From NCBI RefSeq assembly GCF_021568775.1, contig NZ_JAKGSG010000022.1:1-64000 (forward strand): a stretch of DNA of 64,000 nt, read 5' to 3'. The position numbers and the translations under genes were made by a program. The notes under the pieces are model-generated. The model saw only the letters and a list, made by a program, of their open reading frames with translations, had not been told where the DNA came from and did not search any database. Positions 22,361 to 29,731 of this stretch are shown one piece after another. The DNA comes from Antribacter soli (GTDB lineage Bacteria > Actinomycetota > Actinomycetes > Actinomycetales > Cellulomonadaceae). Positions within the stretch are counted from its first letter, which is position 1. Every line of letters begins with the position of its first letter.

Positions 22361-22433
22361 CCTGGCCTTCCGCCGGCGTGTCGGTGCCCGTCACTATGGT
22401 GACCTGGTCCCGACACACCGTCCCGGAGGTCCC

Positions 22434-23660
22434 GTGGCTGCCGCCACCCTGATCCTGCCCGTGCTGCTCGCCGTGATCACGCTCGGCTCCGGCCTGGCGA
22501 TCCTGCGCGGTACGGACCCTGCGGGCACCTCCGGGCGGGAGCAGGTCCTCGGCGGGCTGCTTCTCGCCGGTGCAGCCGGGCTCGTGCTCGGCTTCGCCTG
22601 GCCGTGGATCGGTGTGGTCGCCGCCGCCGGCCTGGCCGCGTACTTCGTCACCACGGTCGTCGGCCGGGTGCGCCGAACGGCCGTCGGCGTCGGCCAGGCC
22701 GCCCTCGCCGCGGTCCTGGCGGTCGCGGTCCTCGCCCTGGGCGTCGCCGGCATCGCCCGCGCCGGCGGTGCGGCCGGCTCGGGCGTCGCGACGCCGGACG
22801 CGCCCGGTCCGGTCAGCACCCTCGGTCCGGTGCCCGACGACGTCCTGGCCGCCCTTCGCGTCGAGCTGCGCCAAGGCCGGACCCAGTACGCGGGCCGCGA
22901 GGCCGTCCTGCACATCACGAACGACTCCGCGGAGACCCTCACCCTTCTCGACGGCTCGCTCGACGCCGAAGGCTTCGGCCCGTCGACGCCCACGAAGCCG
23001 GGCCGCGAGCTCGTCCTGCGCCCGGGTGCGGGACGCGACGTCTACCTGCGGCTCGGCGACCCGGTCTGCGCTCCGGGCGACGGGGCAGCCGACGCGGGCG
23101 AGCCGGCTCCGAGCACCCCTCCGGCAGCCACGGTGACCGTGGCCCTGGGTGACGGGGAGGGCCGGGGCGACCCGACCGCCGTCGGGCACCCGGTGGACGA
23201 CCCGAACGGTCACCTGGCCCGCAACCATGCCGTCGACTGCGCCGTGACCGCGCTGGCGGCCGGCGCCACCCTGACCGTCGCGGACACGGTGCGGACCGAG
23301 GTCGGCGCCGGGGAGCCGGTCGCCGTCGTGACGGTGGACGTCTCGCCCGTTCCCGGCGGGCCCGAGGTCAGGGTGACGCGCATCGCCGGGACGACGCTCA
23401 TGTCGGCGCCCGGGGGCATCGCCGCGTGGGAGGGCGCCGCGCTCGCCGGGCAGGACGCGGGCCGGATCGAGCTGTCCGTGGTGCCGACGCGGTGCGACCA
23501 GCACGCCGTCGCGGAGGACAAGCGCGGCACGTTCGTGCCGGTGCACGCGACGGTCGGCGGGGTGGAGCAGCACGTCGTCTACCTGACGATGCCCGATTCG
23601 GCGCGCGGCGACCTGTACGACTTCATCGGCGTCGCCTGCGGCTGGCCGGCCGCAGGCTGA
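22434..23660 (+). CDS. Membrane protein with DoxX-like N-terminus and large extracytoplasmic domain
   Basis: A 408-residue protein I cannot assign to a named family. The first 110 residues contain four hydrophobic helices with DoxX-like spacing. The rest (about 115-408) has no membrane segment and contains beta-type stretches such as GREAVLHITNDSAETLTLLDG and IELSVVPTRCDQHAVAEDKRGTFVP, plus four cysteines that could form disulfides outside the cell. The GTG start has GGAGGT 5 nt upstream. It lies 73 nt after the DoxX-like gene and ends at a hairpin region that is badly sequenced. Role unknown; a membrane-anchored binding domain is plausible. Confidence 0.68.
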   Translation: MAAATLILPVLLAVITLGSGLAILRGTDPAGTSGREQVLGGLLLAGAAGLVLGFAWPWIGVVAAAGLAAYFVTTVVGRVRRTAVGVGQAALAAVLAVAVLALGVAGIARAGGAAGSGVATPDAPGPVSTLGPVPDDVLAALRVELRQGRTQYAGREAVLHITNDSAETLTLLDGSLDAEGFGPSTPTKPGRELVLRPGAGRDVYLRLGDPVCAPGDGAADAGEPAPSTPPAATVTVALGDGEGRGDPTAVGHPVDDPNGHLARNHAVDCAVTALAAGATLTVADTVRTEVGAGEPVAVVTVDVSPVPGGPEVRVTRIAGTTLMSAPGGIAAWEGAALAGQDAGRIELSVVPTRCDQHAVAEDKRGTFVPVHATVGGVEQHVVYLTMPDSARGDLYDFIGVACGWPAAG

Positions 23661-23671
23661 CCGACGACGAC

Positions 23672-23795
23672 GGCCGTTGGGGCGGCCCCCGGGGGGGGGG
23701 CGGGCCCCGCCCCCGACCGGGGGGGGGGCCCCCCGCCGGCCCCCCCCCCCCCCCCGGGCTGGCCCGCCCCGGGGGGGGGCGCCCCCCCAACGGCC
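23672..23795. other. Low-complexity G/C tract inside a terminator-like inverted repeat
   Basis: Outer arms GGCCGTTGGGG (23672-23682) and CCCCAACGGCC (23785-23795) are perfectly complementary and lie between convergent genes, as a bidirectional terminator would. The roughly 100 nt between them are runs of G and C unlike any other DNA here except 1-75. I take the centre as miscalled sequence over a hairpin. Confidence 0.6.
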
Positions 23796-23813
23796 GCTAC
23801 GTGCGTGGAGAGA

Positions 23814-24497
23814 TCAGGCGACCCGGACGAAGACCGGGTTGTCCTGCCACATCTCGGTGTACCGGACGGGCTTGCCGGCCTCGTACGCCTCGATGACCAT
23901 GCCGTTGCCCGCGTAGAGCGCGACGTGACCGGGCGTCCACACGATGTCGCCGGCCCTGGGGGTGCTGACGACGGTGCCGGAGTAGCGGAGGTCTGACGAC
24001 GAGTGCGGCAGCGAGACGCCGAGCTTGCCGTAGACGTACTTGATGAGGCCGGAGCAGTCGAAGCCCTCGGCCGGGGTGTCGCCGCCCAGCACGTAGATGA
24101 TGCCGACGTACTGGAGGGCGATGCTCACGGCGCGGTTGCCGATCGGGACCACCGGCTTGGGGGCCGGGGCCGGCGTCACGCTGACGGCGGCCTGCTCCAC
24201 CGAGAAGGTGGCGTCGGACGCGACGGTGATGATCGGTGCGGCAGCGACCGCGGTCCGGGCAGTGGACGAGATGGCGTCGAGGTCCATCATCGTGACGCGG
24301 GTCTTGACGTCGGTCGCCGGTGCGGCGTGCGCCGAGGTGGCGAGCGTCGAGACGAGGACACCTGCTCCGGCGGCGGCGATGGCGCCCTTGCGGGCGAGCG
24401 CCCCGGCGTTCTCGGCCGCGGCGCGAGCGACGATGGTGATGGGGGTCGTGATGGGTCGGTCCGCCCGATGGCGGCCTCGAGGGGTGGCAGTCGTCAC
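23814..24497 (-). CDS. Secreted NlpC/P60 (C40) peptidoglycan hydrolase
   Basis: A 227-residue endopeptidase expected to cut stem peptides of the cell wall. The N-terminus has the motif RGRHRADRPIT shared with the second NlpC protein here, then a signal-like hydrophobic stretch ending ATSAHAA. The C-terminal NlpC/P60 domain (about 125-227) shows the catalytic Cys in EGFDCSGLIKYVY and His in WTPGHVALYAG. GTG 24497 has AGGAG 8 nt upstream. A c-di-AMP riboswitch directly precedes the start, linking expression to osmotic or wall status as for RpfA and NlpC genes of other actinobacteria. Confidence 0.93.
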   Translation of the reverse strand: MTTATPRGRHRADRPITTPITIVARAAAENAGALARKGAIAAAGAGVLVSTLATSAHAAPATDVKTRVTMMDLDAISSTARTAVAAAPIITVASDATFSVEQAAVSVTPAPAPKPVVPIGNRAVSIALQYVGIIYVLGGDTPAEGFDCSGLIKYVYGKLGVSLPHSSSDLRYSGTVVSTPRAGDIVWTPGHVALYAGNGMVIEAYEAGKPVRYTEMWQDNPVFVRVA

Positions 24498-24512
24498 CTG
24501 ATTGTCTCCTGT

Positions 24513-24688
24513 GGCCGCCTGCGAGGTGAGCTGTCGGGTTCGGGTGGGAGATGCTGGCACCCGGCCGTACGGTCACTGGGGTTCCCGTCCGGCTTCACCC
24601 CGAGGACGCCGTCTCCGGCGCCCGGTGGTGGTTCCCCCGTCCCTGTCATGTCTTCCTGGTCGTGGGGCGGTGACAGGGCTCGGCGGCC
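24513..24688 (-). promoter_or_regulatory. c-di-AMP riboswitch (ydaO/yuaA class)
   Basis: The minus-strand leader contains the ydaO signatures: ACGGGGGAACC, GGGGTGAAGCC, then CACCCGAACCCGACAGCTCA and CCTCGCAGGCGGCC. P1 is formed by GGCCGCC (24688-24682) and GGCGGCC (24519-24513). The 3' strand of P1 ends 2 nt before the AGGAG ribosome site. Ligand binding generally turns these genes off; whether by termination or by blocking translation is not clear here. Confidence 0.93.
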
Positions 24689-24715
24689 GTCCCACGACTT
24701 CGCCGGGCGGCGAAG

Positions 24716-24768
24716 CGAGACCGAACGTACACTGTGCGGCTCGCATTGTCACGATCGGGTCACGGGGG
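24716..24768 (-). promoter_or_regulatory. Promoter block of NlpC gene 1 with GTCAC direct repeat
   Basis: The plus-strand direct repeat GTCAC-GATCGG-GTCAC (24748-24763) overlaps the expected -35, and TGTACG with TCGGTCTCGCT follows downstream on the minus strand. The same block precedes the second NlpC gene (27105-27153). Direct repeats of this form with an 11-bp period are used by MtrA/GlnR-type regulators in actinobacteria, and MtrA is known to act on wall-hydrolase genes; assignment here is inference. Confidence 0.5.
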
Positions 24769-24797
24769 GCGGCGCGGAGGGTGTACGTTCGGGCGCC

Positions 24798-25640
24798 ATG
24801 GCCGACACCGAGTCCCGGATCCCCGCGTGGGGAGCCCTGCCGCTGTCCGCGCTCGCCTGGTGGGTGGGCGGGTTCCTGCCATGGCTCCTCCAGGAGGTGT
24901 ACCGGCTGGAGGGCTTCGACCCGCTTCCGGTCGCGCCCGGTGCGGCGGTGGCCGGGGTGGCGTCGATGGGGCTGCTGGGCGGCGTTCTCGCCGGGGCGTG
25001 CGCCCGCCGGGCGGAGTCCCGGCTGTGGGGCACCGTGGCCGCGGCGGTCAGCACCGTGGTGACGTTCGCCGGCGTGACGTGGTGGCAGTCGGTCACGGTG
25101 GGAGTCGAGCGGGACGCGGTGCTCCTGGCCGGTACGGCGACGGCGGTCGGCCTGGCGCTCGGCCTGCTGGTGGCGACCGGCCCCGTGTGGCTGCGCGGCA
25201 CGGCCCTCGCCCTGCCCGTGGTCCTGCTGGACGGGTGGGTCCGGGGTCTGGTCCCCGACGCCGCCGTGGAGCCGCACGGCACGTGGTGGGTGCTGGCGAT
25301 CGGACTGGGCGTGGCGCTCGGCCTGACGGCGGGCACGCGGCCCCTGCAGATCCTGGGCTGGATCCCGGCCGCGCTCGCGGTGTGGGTTGCGCAGGCGTAC
25401 GTCGCCGCGCTGCAGGACGCGCCGTTCCTCCTCACGGAGCCGGGCAGCGTGCTGGACGCGCTGGGTGGTCTCGTGCGGAACCTCGGCACCGACGGCGCGG
25501 AGCACCAGCTGCTCGGCTGGGTGGCGGGCCTGCTCCTGGCCGGGGCGATCGCGGCGCTGCGCCTCTCGCGGGGCGCAGCGCCGGAGACGGACGAGACGGA
25601 GGACTACCCGGCGTTCCGGGCGGAGGGCGTGAGCCTGTAG
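24798..25640 (+). CDS. Multi-pass membrane protein of unknown function
   Basis: A 280-residue integral membrane protein with about seven hydrophobic helices, for example SALAWWVGGFLPWLL, VAGVASMGLLGGVLAGA and LLGWVAGLLLAGAIAAL, and a short acidic cytoplasmic tail (PETDETEDYPAF). No family is recognised. The ATG lies 8 nt after TACGTT, the leaderless pattern, and its promoter is back-to-back with that of the NlpC gene. The last 37 bp overlap the convergent GNAT gene. Typical GC-rich codon use gives no sign of transfer. Confidence 0.75.
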   Translation: MADTESRIPAWGALPLSALAWWVGGFLPWLLQEVYRLEGFDPLPVAPGAAVAGVASMGLLGGVLAGACARRAESRLWGTVAAAVSTVVTFAGVTWWQSVTVGVERDAVLLAGTATAVGLALGLLVATGPVWLRGTALALPVVLLDGWVRGLVPDAAVEPHGTWWVLAIGLGVALGLTAGTRPLQILGWIPAALAVWVAQAYVAALQDAPFLLTEPGSVLDALGGLVRNLGTDGAEHQLLGWVAGLLLAGAIAALRLSRGAAPETDETEDYPAFRAEGVSL

Positions 25641-26086
25641 ACCGCCGTCGGGCGGAGCTCGAAGCCGGCCCGGCGGTTGAGCACCTGCGCCTCGGTGCGG
25701 GACATCCGGGACGCGAGGTCGATGTCGTGGGCGCCCCGGGCGGCGGCGTGCCGGATCGCCGCCACGACGAGCACCTCGGCCACGTTCCGTCCTCGGGCGT
25801 CCTCGTCGACGACGAGATCCTCGATCCAGGCGCGGCGCCCGCTGGCGAGCGGGAAGACCGCGATGGTCACGGTCCCGACGATCACGCCGTCGACCTTCGC
25901 GAGGAGCATGGTCGTGGCGTCGGAGGTGACGATCTCCTTCAAGGTGGCCTCGGCGACCTCTTCGGGGGCGCCCGGGACGGCGACGGCGAGCTGGGGGGCG
26001 AGCCGTGCCCAGGCCGCGACGAGCTCGGGACCGACGGTCTCGGCGACTTCGACGGTGACCTCGGTCGATACTGCAGCAGCATCCAT
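25604..26086 (-). CDS. GNAT family N-acetyltransferase
   Basis: A 160-residue acetyltransferase that would move acetyl from acetyl-CoA to an unidentified amine. The fold's markers are visible: a beta strand MLLAKVDGVIVGTVTIAVF, WIEDLVVDEDARGRNVAEVLVVAAIRHA covering the acetyl-CoA loop (R-G-R-N-V in place of the usual Q/RxxGxG/A), and a final VLNRRAGFELR segment. The ATG at 26086 follows TACGCT by 8 nt. Its 3' end overlaps the convergent membrane-protein gene by 37 bp, so the two cannot both be shortened freely. Confidence 0.88.
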   Translation of the reverse strand: MDAAAVSTEVTVEVAETVGPELVAAWARLAPQLAVAVPGAPEEVAEATLKEIVTSDATTMLLAKVDGVIVGTVTIAVFPLASGRRAWIEDLVVDEDARGRNVAEVLVVAAIRHAAARGAHDIDLASRMSRTEAQVLNRRAGFELRPTAVYRLTPSARNAG

Positions 26087-26211
26087 GGGCGCTGAGCGTA
26101 GTGGGCGAGATCGAGTCGTTCTGCACATGTCGCCCGGCGTGAGACGGCGGCCGGCTGCGGCCAGGCCCACCGCGTGGAGCGGACGGGCGCGAAGAACCTG
26201 CCGAAGCAGAA

Positions 26212-26238
26212 CGGGCCGGGTGCGTCGCACCCGGCCCG
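26212..26238. terminator. Hairpin terminator of NlpC gene 2
   Basis: CGGGCCGGGTGC (26212-26223) pairs perfectly with 26227-26238 around a 3-nt loop, 28 nt past the NlpC stop codon. It is followed on the minus strand by the partly T-rich CGTTCTGCTTCGG. Confidence 0.8.
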
Positions 26239-26266
26239 GTCAACCGGCGCCAGGCGCCGGGATGTC

Positions 26267-27016
26267 TCAGTAGACGCGGAGGACCGTGTAGCTGTCCTGC
26301 CAGATCGGCGCGTAGCGCGAGGCCGTGCCCGCGTAGACCGCCTCGACCTGCATGCCGTCGCCGGCGTAGATCGCGATGTGGCCGGGCGACCAGAGGAGGT
26401 CGCCGGGGAGCATCTCGGACGCCGGGATCACGGTGCCCATGTCGCGGATCGCCGACGACGAGTGCGGCACGTAGATGCCGAGCTGTGCGTAGACGTAGCT
26501 CACGAGGCCGGAGCAGTCGAAGCCCTCCGCCGGCGAGGAGCCGCCGGAGACGTAGCGGATGCCGGTCAGCTGGAGAGCCACCGACACCGCGCGCGCCCCG
26601 ATGGAGCCGTCCGTGGACACGGTCACGCTCGGGACCGCCGTGCGCTCGGTGGTGCGGGACGTGGCCTCGGTCCGCGACACCGTCTCCGCCGCGCCAGCCG
26701 GCGCCGTGACCTGCACGGCCGCCGACTCGACGGCGAACGGCGCATCGGACGCCACCGCGATGACGGGTGCCGCCGCGAGGGCCTCGCGGGCCTGGGAGGT
26801 CAGGGCGTCGAAGTCGACGGTGCTGATCTTCGCGGGTTCGCTGTGGGTGGCCGCCTGCGCGCCCGGTGCGAGCGCGGTGGCGACGAGGCCGGACGATGCG
26901 GCGGCGACGAGCACGCTCCTGCGAGCGGCGGCGCCTGCGGTCCGGGACAGCGTGGTGAGAGGGGTGATGGGCGCTCGGTCGGCGCGATGTCGTCCGCGTC
27001 CGTCGGTATAGCTCAC
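26267..27016 (-). CDS. Secreted NlpC/P60 (C40) peptidoglycan hydrolase, second copy
   Basis: A 249-residue paralogue of the hydrolase at 23814. It shares the N-terminal RGRHRADR motif, an export signal ending APGAQAA, a Val/Ala/Thr-rich middle and a C-terminal NlpC/P60 domain with EGFDCSGLVSYVY (catalytic Cys) and WSPGHIAIYAG (catalytic His). GTG 27016 has GGAGACC upstream. Unlike the first copy it has no c-di-AMP riboswitch, although the promoter block is shared, so the two enzymes are probably expressed under different additional conditions. The membrane-protein and GNAT genes lie between the copies. Confidence 0.92.
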   Translation of the reverse strand: MSYTDGRGRHRADRAPITPLTTLSRTAGAAARRSVLVAAASSGLVATALAPGAQAATHSEPAKISTVDFDALTSQAREALAAAPVIAVASDAPFAVESAAVQVTAPAGAAETVSRTEATSRTTERTAVPSVTVSTDGSIGARAVSVALQLTGIRYVSGGSSPAEGFDCSGLVSYVYAQLGIYVPHSSSAIRDMGTVIPASEMLPGDLLWSPGHIAIYAGDGMQVEAVYAGTASRYAPIWQDSYTVLRVY

Positions 27017-27104
27017 CAAGGGTCTCCAGTCAGTTCCGGGGAACGTGGTCCCGGTCCGCCGAGGTGGCGTTCCGTGGCCGCGGCTGCGCTTTCCGGGGAG
27101 CGTA

Positions 27105-27153
27105 GCGAGACCGACGGTACAAGGACCATCGCCGGTTGTCACAATGTGATCAC
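27105..27153 (-). promoter_or_regulatory. Promoter block of NlpC gene 2 with GTCAC-type direct repeat
   Basis: GTCAC-AATGTG-ATCAC (27138-27153) has the same 11-bp period and position as the repeat before NlpC gene 1, and TGTACC with TCGGTCTCGCT follows at the same distance. The conservation between two otherwise different leaders marks it as a functional promoter/operator. No riboswitch was found in the rest of the leader (27017-27104). Confidence 0.5.
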
Positions 27154-27271
27154 GGAAGGCACACACTATCTTTTTGCAGGCGCCTCGTGAAAATTCGTGA
27201 CACCGCAGGTGGCGCGCGACGGAGGGCGGGCCGGGACGGAGTGTCGCACCCCGCCCCGGCCCACCCGTGTG

Positions 27272-29578
27272 TCAGCACCGGGTCAGTACCGGCCCGACCT
27301 TGGCATCGGACGTGACGCGGATCGTCACCGTCGTCGCAGCCGCCTCCACTGCCGCGTCGCCGAGGTACCGGACCTCGATCGCGACCGTGCCCTTCCGGAA
27401 CGGCCCGACCCGCAGCTCGGCCGCGCCGTCGGCCAGCTCCGCCGAGTCCAGGACGACCCCGTTGACGACCGCCTCGACGGTGCCCGTCGGGACCAGGCCG
27501 GCGGCACCGACCGTGACGTCCAGCGTGGCGACGTCCTTCTTGTGCTTGATCGTGGCGGGCGCCTCGACCGCCAGCGTCGGGACCGCCTGCACGACCGTCA
27601 CGGGCACGACCGTGCTGGTGCCCGTGGCAGCGCCGGTCAGGACCAGCTCGGCCGGGCCGACCGGCGTGCTCGCCGGGAGCACGACGTCCACGGAGGCAGT
27701 GCCGTAGTCGTCGAAGGTCGCGGTCCCGATCGTGGTGTCCACCGGGAAGGTGCCGAGCTCGGCGCCGCCGAGCGACACCGTGACCGCCGTGTCCTTGACG
27801 TCCGAGGCGCCCGACATCGTCCATGAGGACACCCCGAAGGCCACGTGCGCGCCCGGCGTGTAGGTCGCCGGAGCGCCCGCCGGGAACGACACGCCGACCG
27901 CGCGCTGCGTGTAGTCGACGGGCAGCGCCTTCAGACTGGCGAACTCGTCGAGGTAGTCCACCATCGCGGTCAGGTCGATCTTGCCGGTGTCGCGCTTGCC
28001 GGTGCCGCCCGCGAAGGCGCGGAAGTTGTCGCCACCCGACGCGAGGAACGAGTTCACCGTGACGGAGTACGACGCCGTGAGGTCGAGCGGGGCGCCGTCG
28101 AGCCACATGCCGGTGATGCGGTCACCCTCCGGCCGGGCGGCGTCGAACGTGTAGGTGAAGCCTTCGGACACACCCAGCCGCAGGAACGGACGCGTCGGCA
28201 CGTTGCCGGCGCTGTCCCGCTGCCACTGCTGCTCCAGCGCGCTCTTGACCTGCGCCCCGGTCAGGGACATGTTCACCAGCGTGTTCGCGAACGGCTGGAC
28301 CACGGCCGCCTGCTTGTAGGTCAGGGTGCGCGGGAACGGGCCCGTGCCGGTGCCCGCCATGTCGGCACGCAGGCCACCGGGGTTCATGAACGCGATCTGC
28401 GCCGCGCCCGACTCCGGGGCCGACGTCGCCCACTGCTGCACCTCGGCGACCAGGTTGCCCAGAGTGGACTCGCCGCCGCGGTTCTCGGAGCCGCTCGCGA
28501 GCTTCGCGCGGTCGAACGAGCCGGCGATCTGGCCCAGCGGCTGCGCGCCGAGCACGCCGGCCTGCGCCACGGCGTCGCTGACCAGCGACGTGACGGCCGG
28601 GTCCGCCGGGTACCGGCCGGCGAGCGCCAGCAGGGTCTGCGTCTTCCCGACGACCTCGCCGGTCTCCGGGTCGACCGAGAAGACGAGCTGGTTCAGGTTG
28701 TAGCCGTACTGGCCGGCCGAGACGACGGGACGCTCGGTGACCGCGCGGCCGGACCACCCGGCGACGGGGAACGCGCAGTTGTAGGCGAGGTGCGTGTGCC
28801 CGGACACGATCGCGTCCACGTCGGCGCTCGTGTCGTTGACGATGTCGGCGAACGCGCCGGAGTCGTCCATCGTGGCGCAGTCCGTGGAGGGGGCGCCTTC
28901 GTGCACGAGCAGCACGACGACGTCGGCGCCCTCCGCCTTCAGGATGCCGGCCTCCTCGTTCACCGAGGTCACGATGTCGGTGACCTCCAGCTCGGCGATC
29001 CCGGCCGGGCTGACGAGCGCCGGCAGCTCCTCGGTCACGGCGCCGACGAAGCCGACCTGGACGCCGCCCATCTCCTTGATCCAGGTGGCGGGCACGGCGT
29101 CGTCCCCGGTGGCGCGGAACTTCACGTTTGCGCCGATGTACTGCCACTGCGCGCCGCCGAACGGGTTCGTGACGGGGTCGTAGGGGGCCATGACGCGGTT
29201 CACGAGGTCCGCGTAGCCCTGGTCGAACTCGTGGTTGCCCACGGCCGAGACCTCGAGGCCCGCCGCGTTGAGGGCGTCGATCGTCGGCTTGTCCTGCTGG
29301 ATGAAGGACTCGAACGTCGAGGCGCCGATGAGGTCGCCTGCGGCCGCGAAGACCGTGTTCGGGTTCGCGGCACGTAGCTGCTGCACGGCGCCGGCGAGGA
29401 CGGCCGCGCCGGCCTCGGAGCCGCTGGCCTGGATGCGGCCGTGGAAGTCGTTCGTGGCCAGGACCTGGATATCGACGGCGTCGGCCGCCTGGGCCGGGGC
29501 CAGCGCGAGGCCGCTCAGGCCGCTCACCGTCAGGCCGAGGCAGACCGCCCCGGCGAGACGGGTACGAGCTGGGGACAT
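27272..29578 (-). CDS. Secreted bifunctional metallophosphatase/5'-nucleotidase
   Basis: A 768-residue exported enzyme that would release phosphate from extracellular nucleotides. It has a signal peptide (about 1-32, ending APAQAADA), a calcineurin-like metallophosphatase domain with LATNDFHGRI, FAAAGDLIGAS, GNHEFDQGY and SGHTHLAYN, then the C-terminal 5'-nucleotidase domain (about 340-560, including FMNPGGLRADM and NTLVNMSLTGAQ). The last 200 residues are Ig-like beta repeats without a sortase motif. ATG 29578 follows AGGAG by 8 nt. A PHO-box-like repeat lies in the divergent promoter region. Confidence 0.93.
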   Translation of the reverse strand: MSPARTRLAGAVCLGLTVSGLSGLALAPAQAADAVDIQVLATNDFHGRIQASGSEAGAAVLAGAVQQLRAANPNTVFAAAGDLIGASTFESFIQQDKPTIDALNAAGLEVSAVGNHEFDQGYADLVNRVMAPYDPVTNPFGGAQWQYIGANVKFRATGDDAVPATWIKEMGGVQVGFVGAVTEELPALVSPAGIAELEVTDIVTSVNEEAGILKAEGADVVVLLVHEGAPSTDCATMDDSGAFADIVNDTSADVDAIVSGHTHLAYNCAFPVAGWSGRAVTERPVVSAGQYGYNLNQLVFSVDPETGEVVGKTQTLLALAGRYPADPAVTSLVSDAVAQAGVLGAQPLGQIAGSFDRAKLASGSENRGGESTLGNLVAEVQQWATSAPESGAAQIAFMNPGGLRADMAGTGTGPFPRTLTYKQAAVVQPFANTLVNMSLTGAQVKSALEQQWQRDSAGNVPTRPFLRLGVSEGFTYTFDAARPEGDRITGMWLDGAPLDLTASYSVTVNSFLASGGDNFRAFAGGTGKRDTGKIDLTAMVDYLDEFASLKALPVDYTQRAVGVSFPAGAPATYTPGAHVAFGVSSWTMSGASDVKDTAVTVSLGGAELGTFPVDTTIGTATFDDYGTASVDVVLPASTPVGPAELVLTGAATGTSTVVPVTVVQAVPTLAVEAPATIKHKKDVATLDVTVGAAGLVPTGTVEAVVNGVVLDSAELADGAAELRVGPFRKGTVAIEVRYLGDAAVEAAATTVTIRVTSDAKVGPVLTRC

Positions 29579-29686
29579 GGTGGTGCTCCTACCGGGAAAG
29601 GGGAGGGAGATGAGGGGGTCGAGCGACCACACCGTACCGCCGGATTGTTGCGAATAGTCGCTCTTAGCGGGCGGAATTTGAGCCGT

Positions 29687-29703
29687 GTTCAGTAGATGTT
29701 CAG
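29687..29703. promoter_or_regulatory. PHO-box-like direct repeat
   Basis: GTTCAG-TAGAT-GTTCAG has the 11-bp period and GTTCA core of actinobacterial PhoP boxes (consensus GTTCACC repeats). It lies between the divergent secreted nucleotidase and the YcaQ-like gene. Phosphate-starvation control of a 5'-nucleotidase would make sense, but only two units are clear. Confidence 0.45.
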
Positions 29704-29731
29704 ACCGGTGAGCCCGACTAGCCTCGGTGCC

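Noticed and set aside
27017-27104. Second c-di-AMP riboswitch before NlpC gene 2
   Set aside because: The ydaO signatures (GGGGTGAA, CCCGAACCCGACAGCT) are absent; only the promoter block is shared.
27138-27160. CRP/cAMP site at the NlpC gene 2 promoter
   Set aside because: The half-sites are not arranged as TGTGA-N6-TCACA; the conserved feature is the GTCAC direct repeat.
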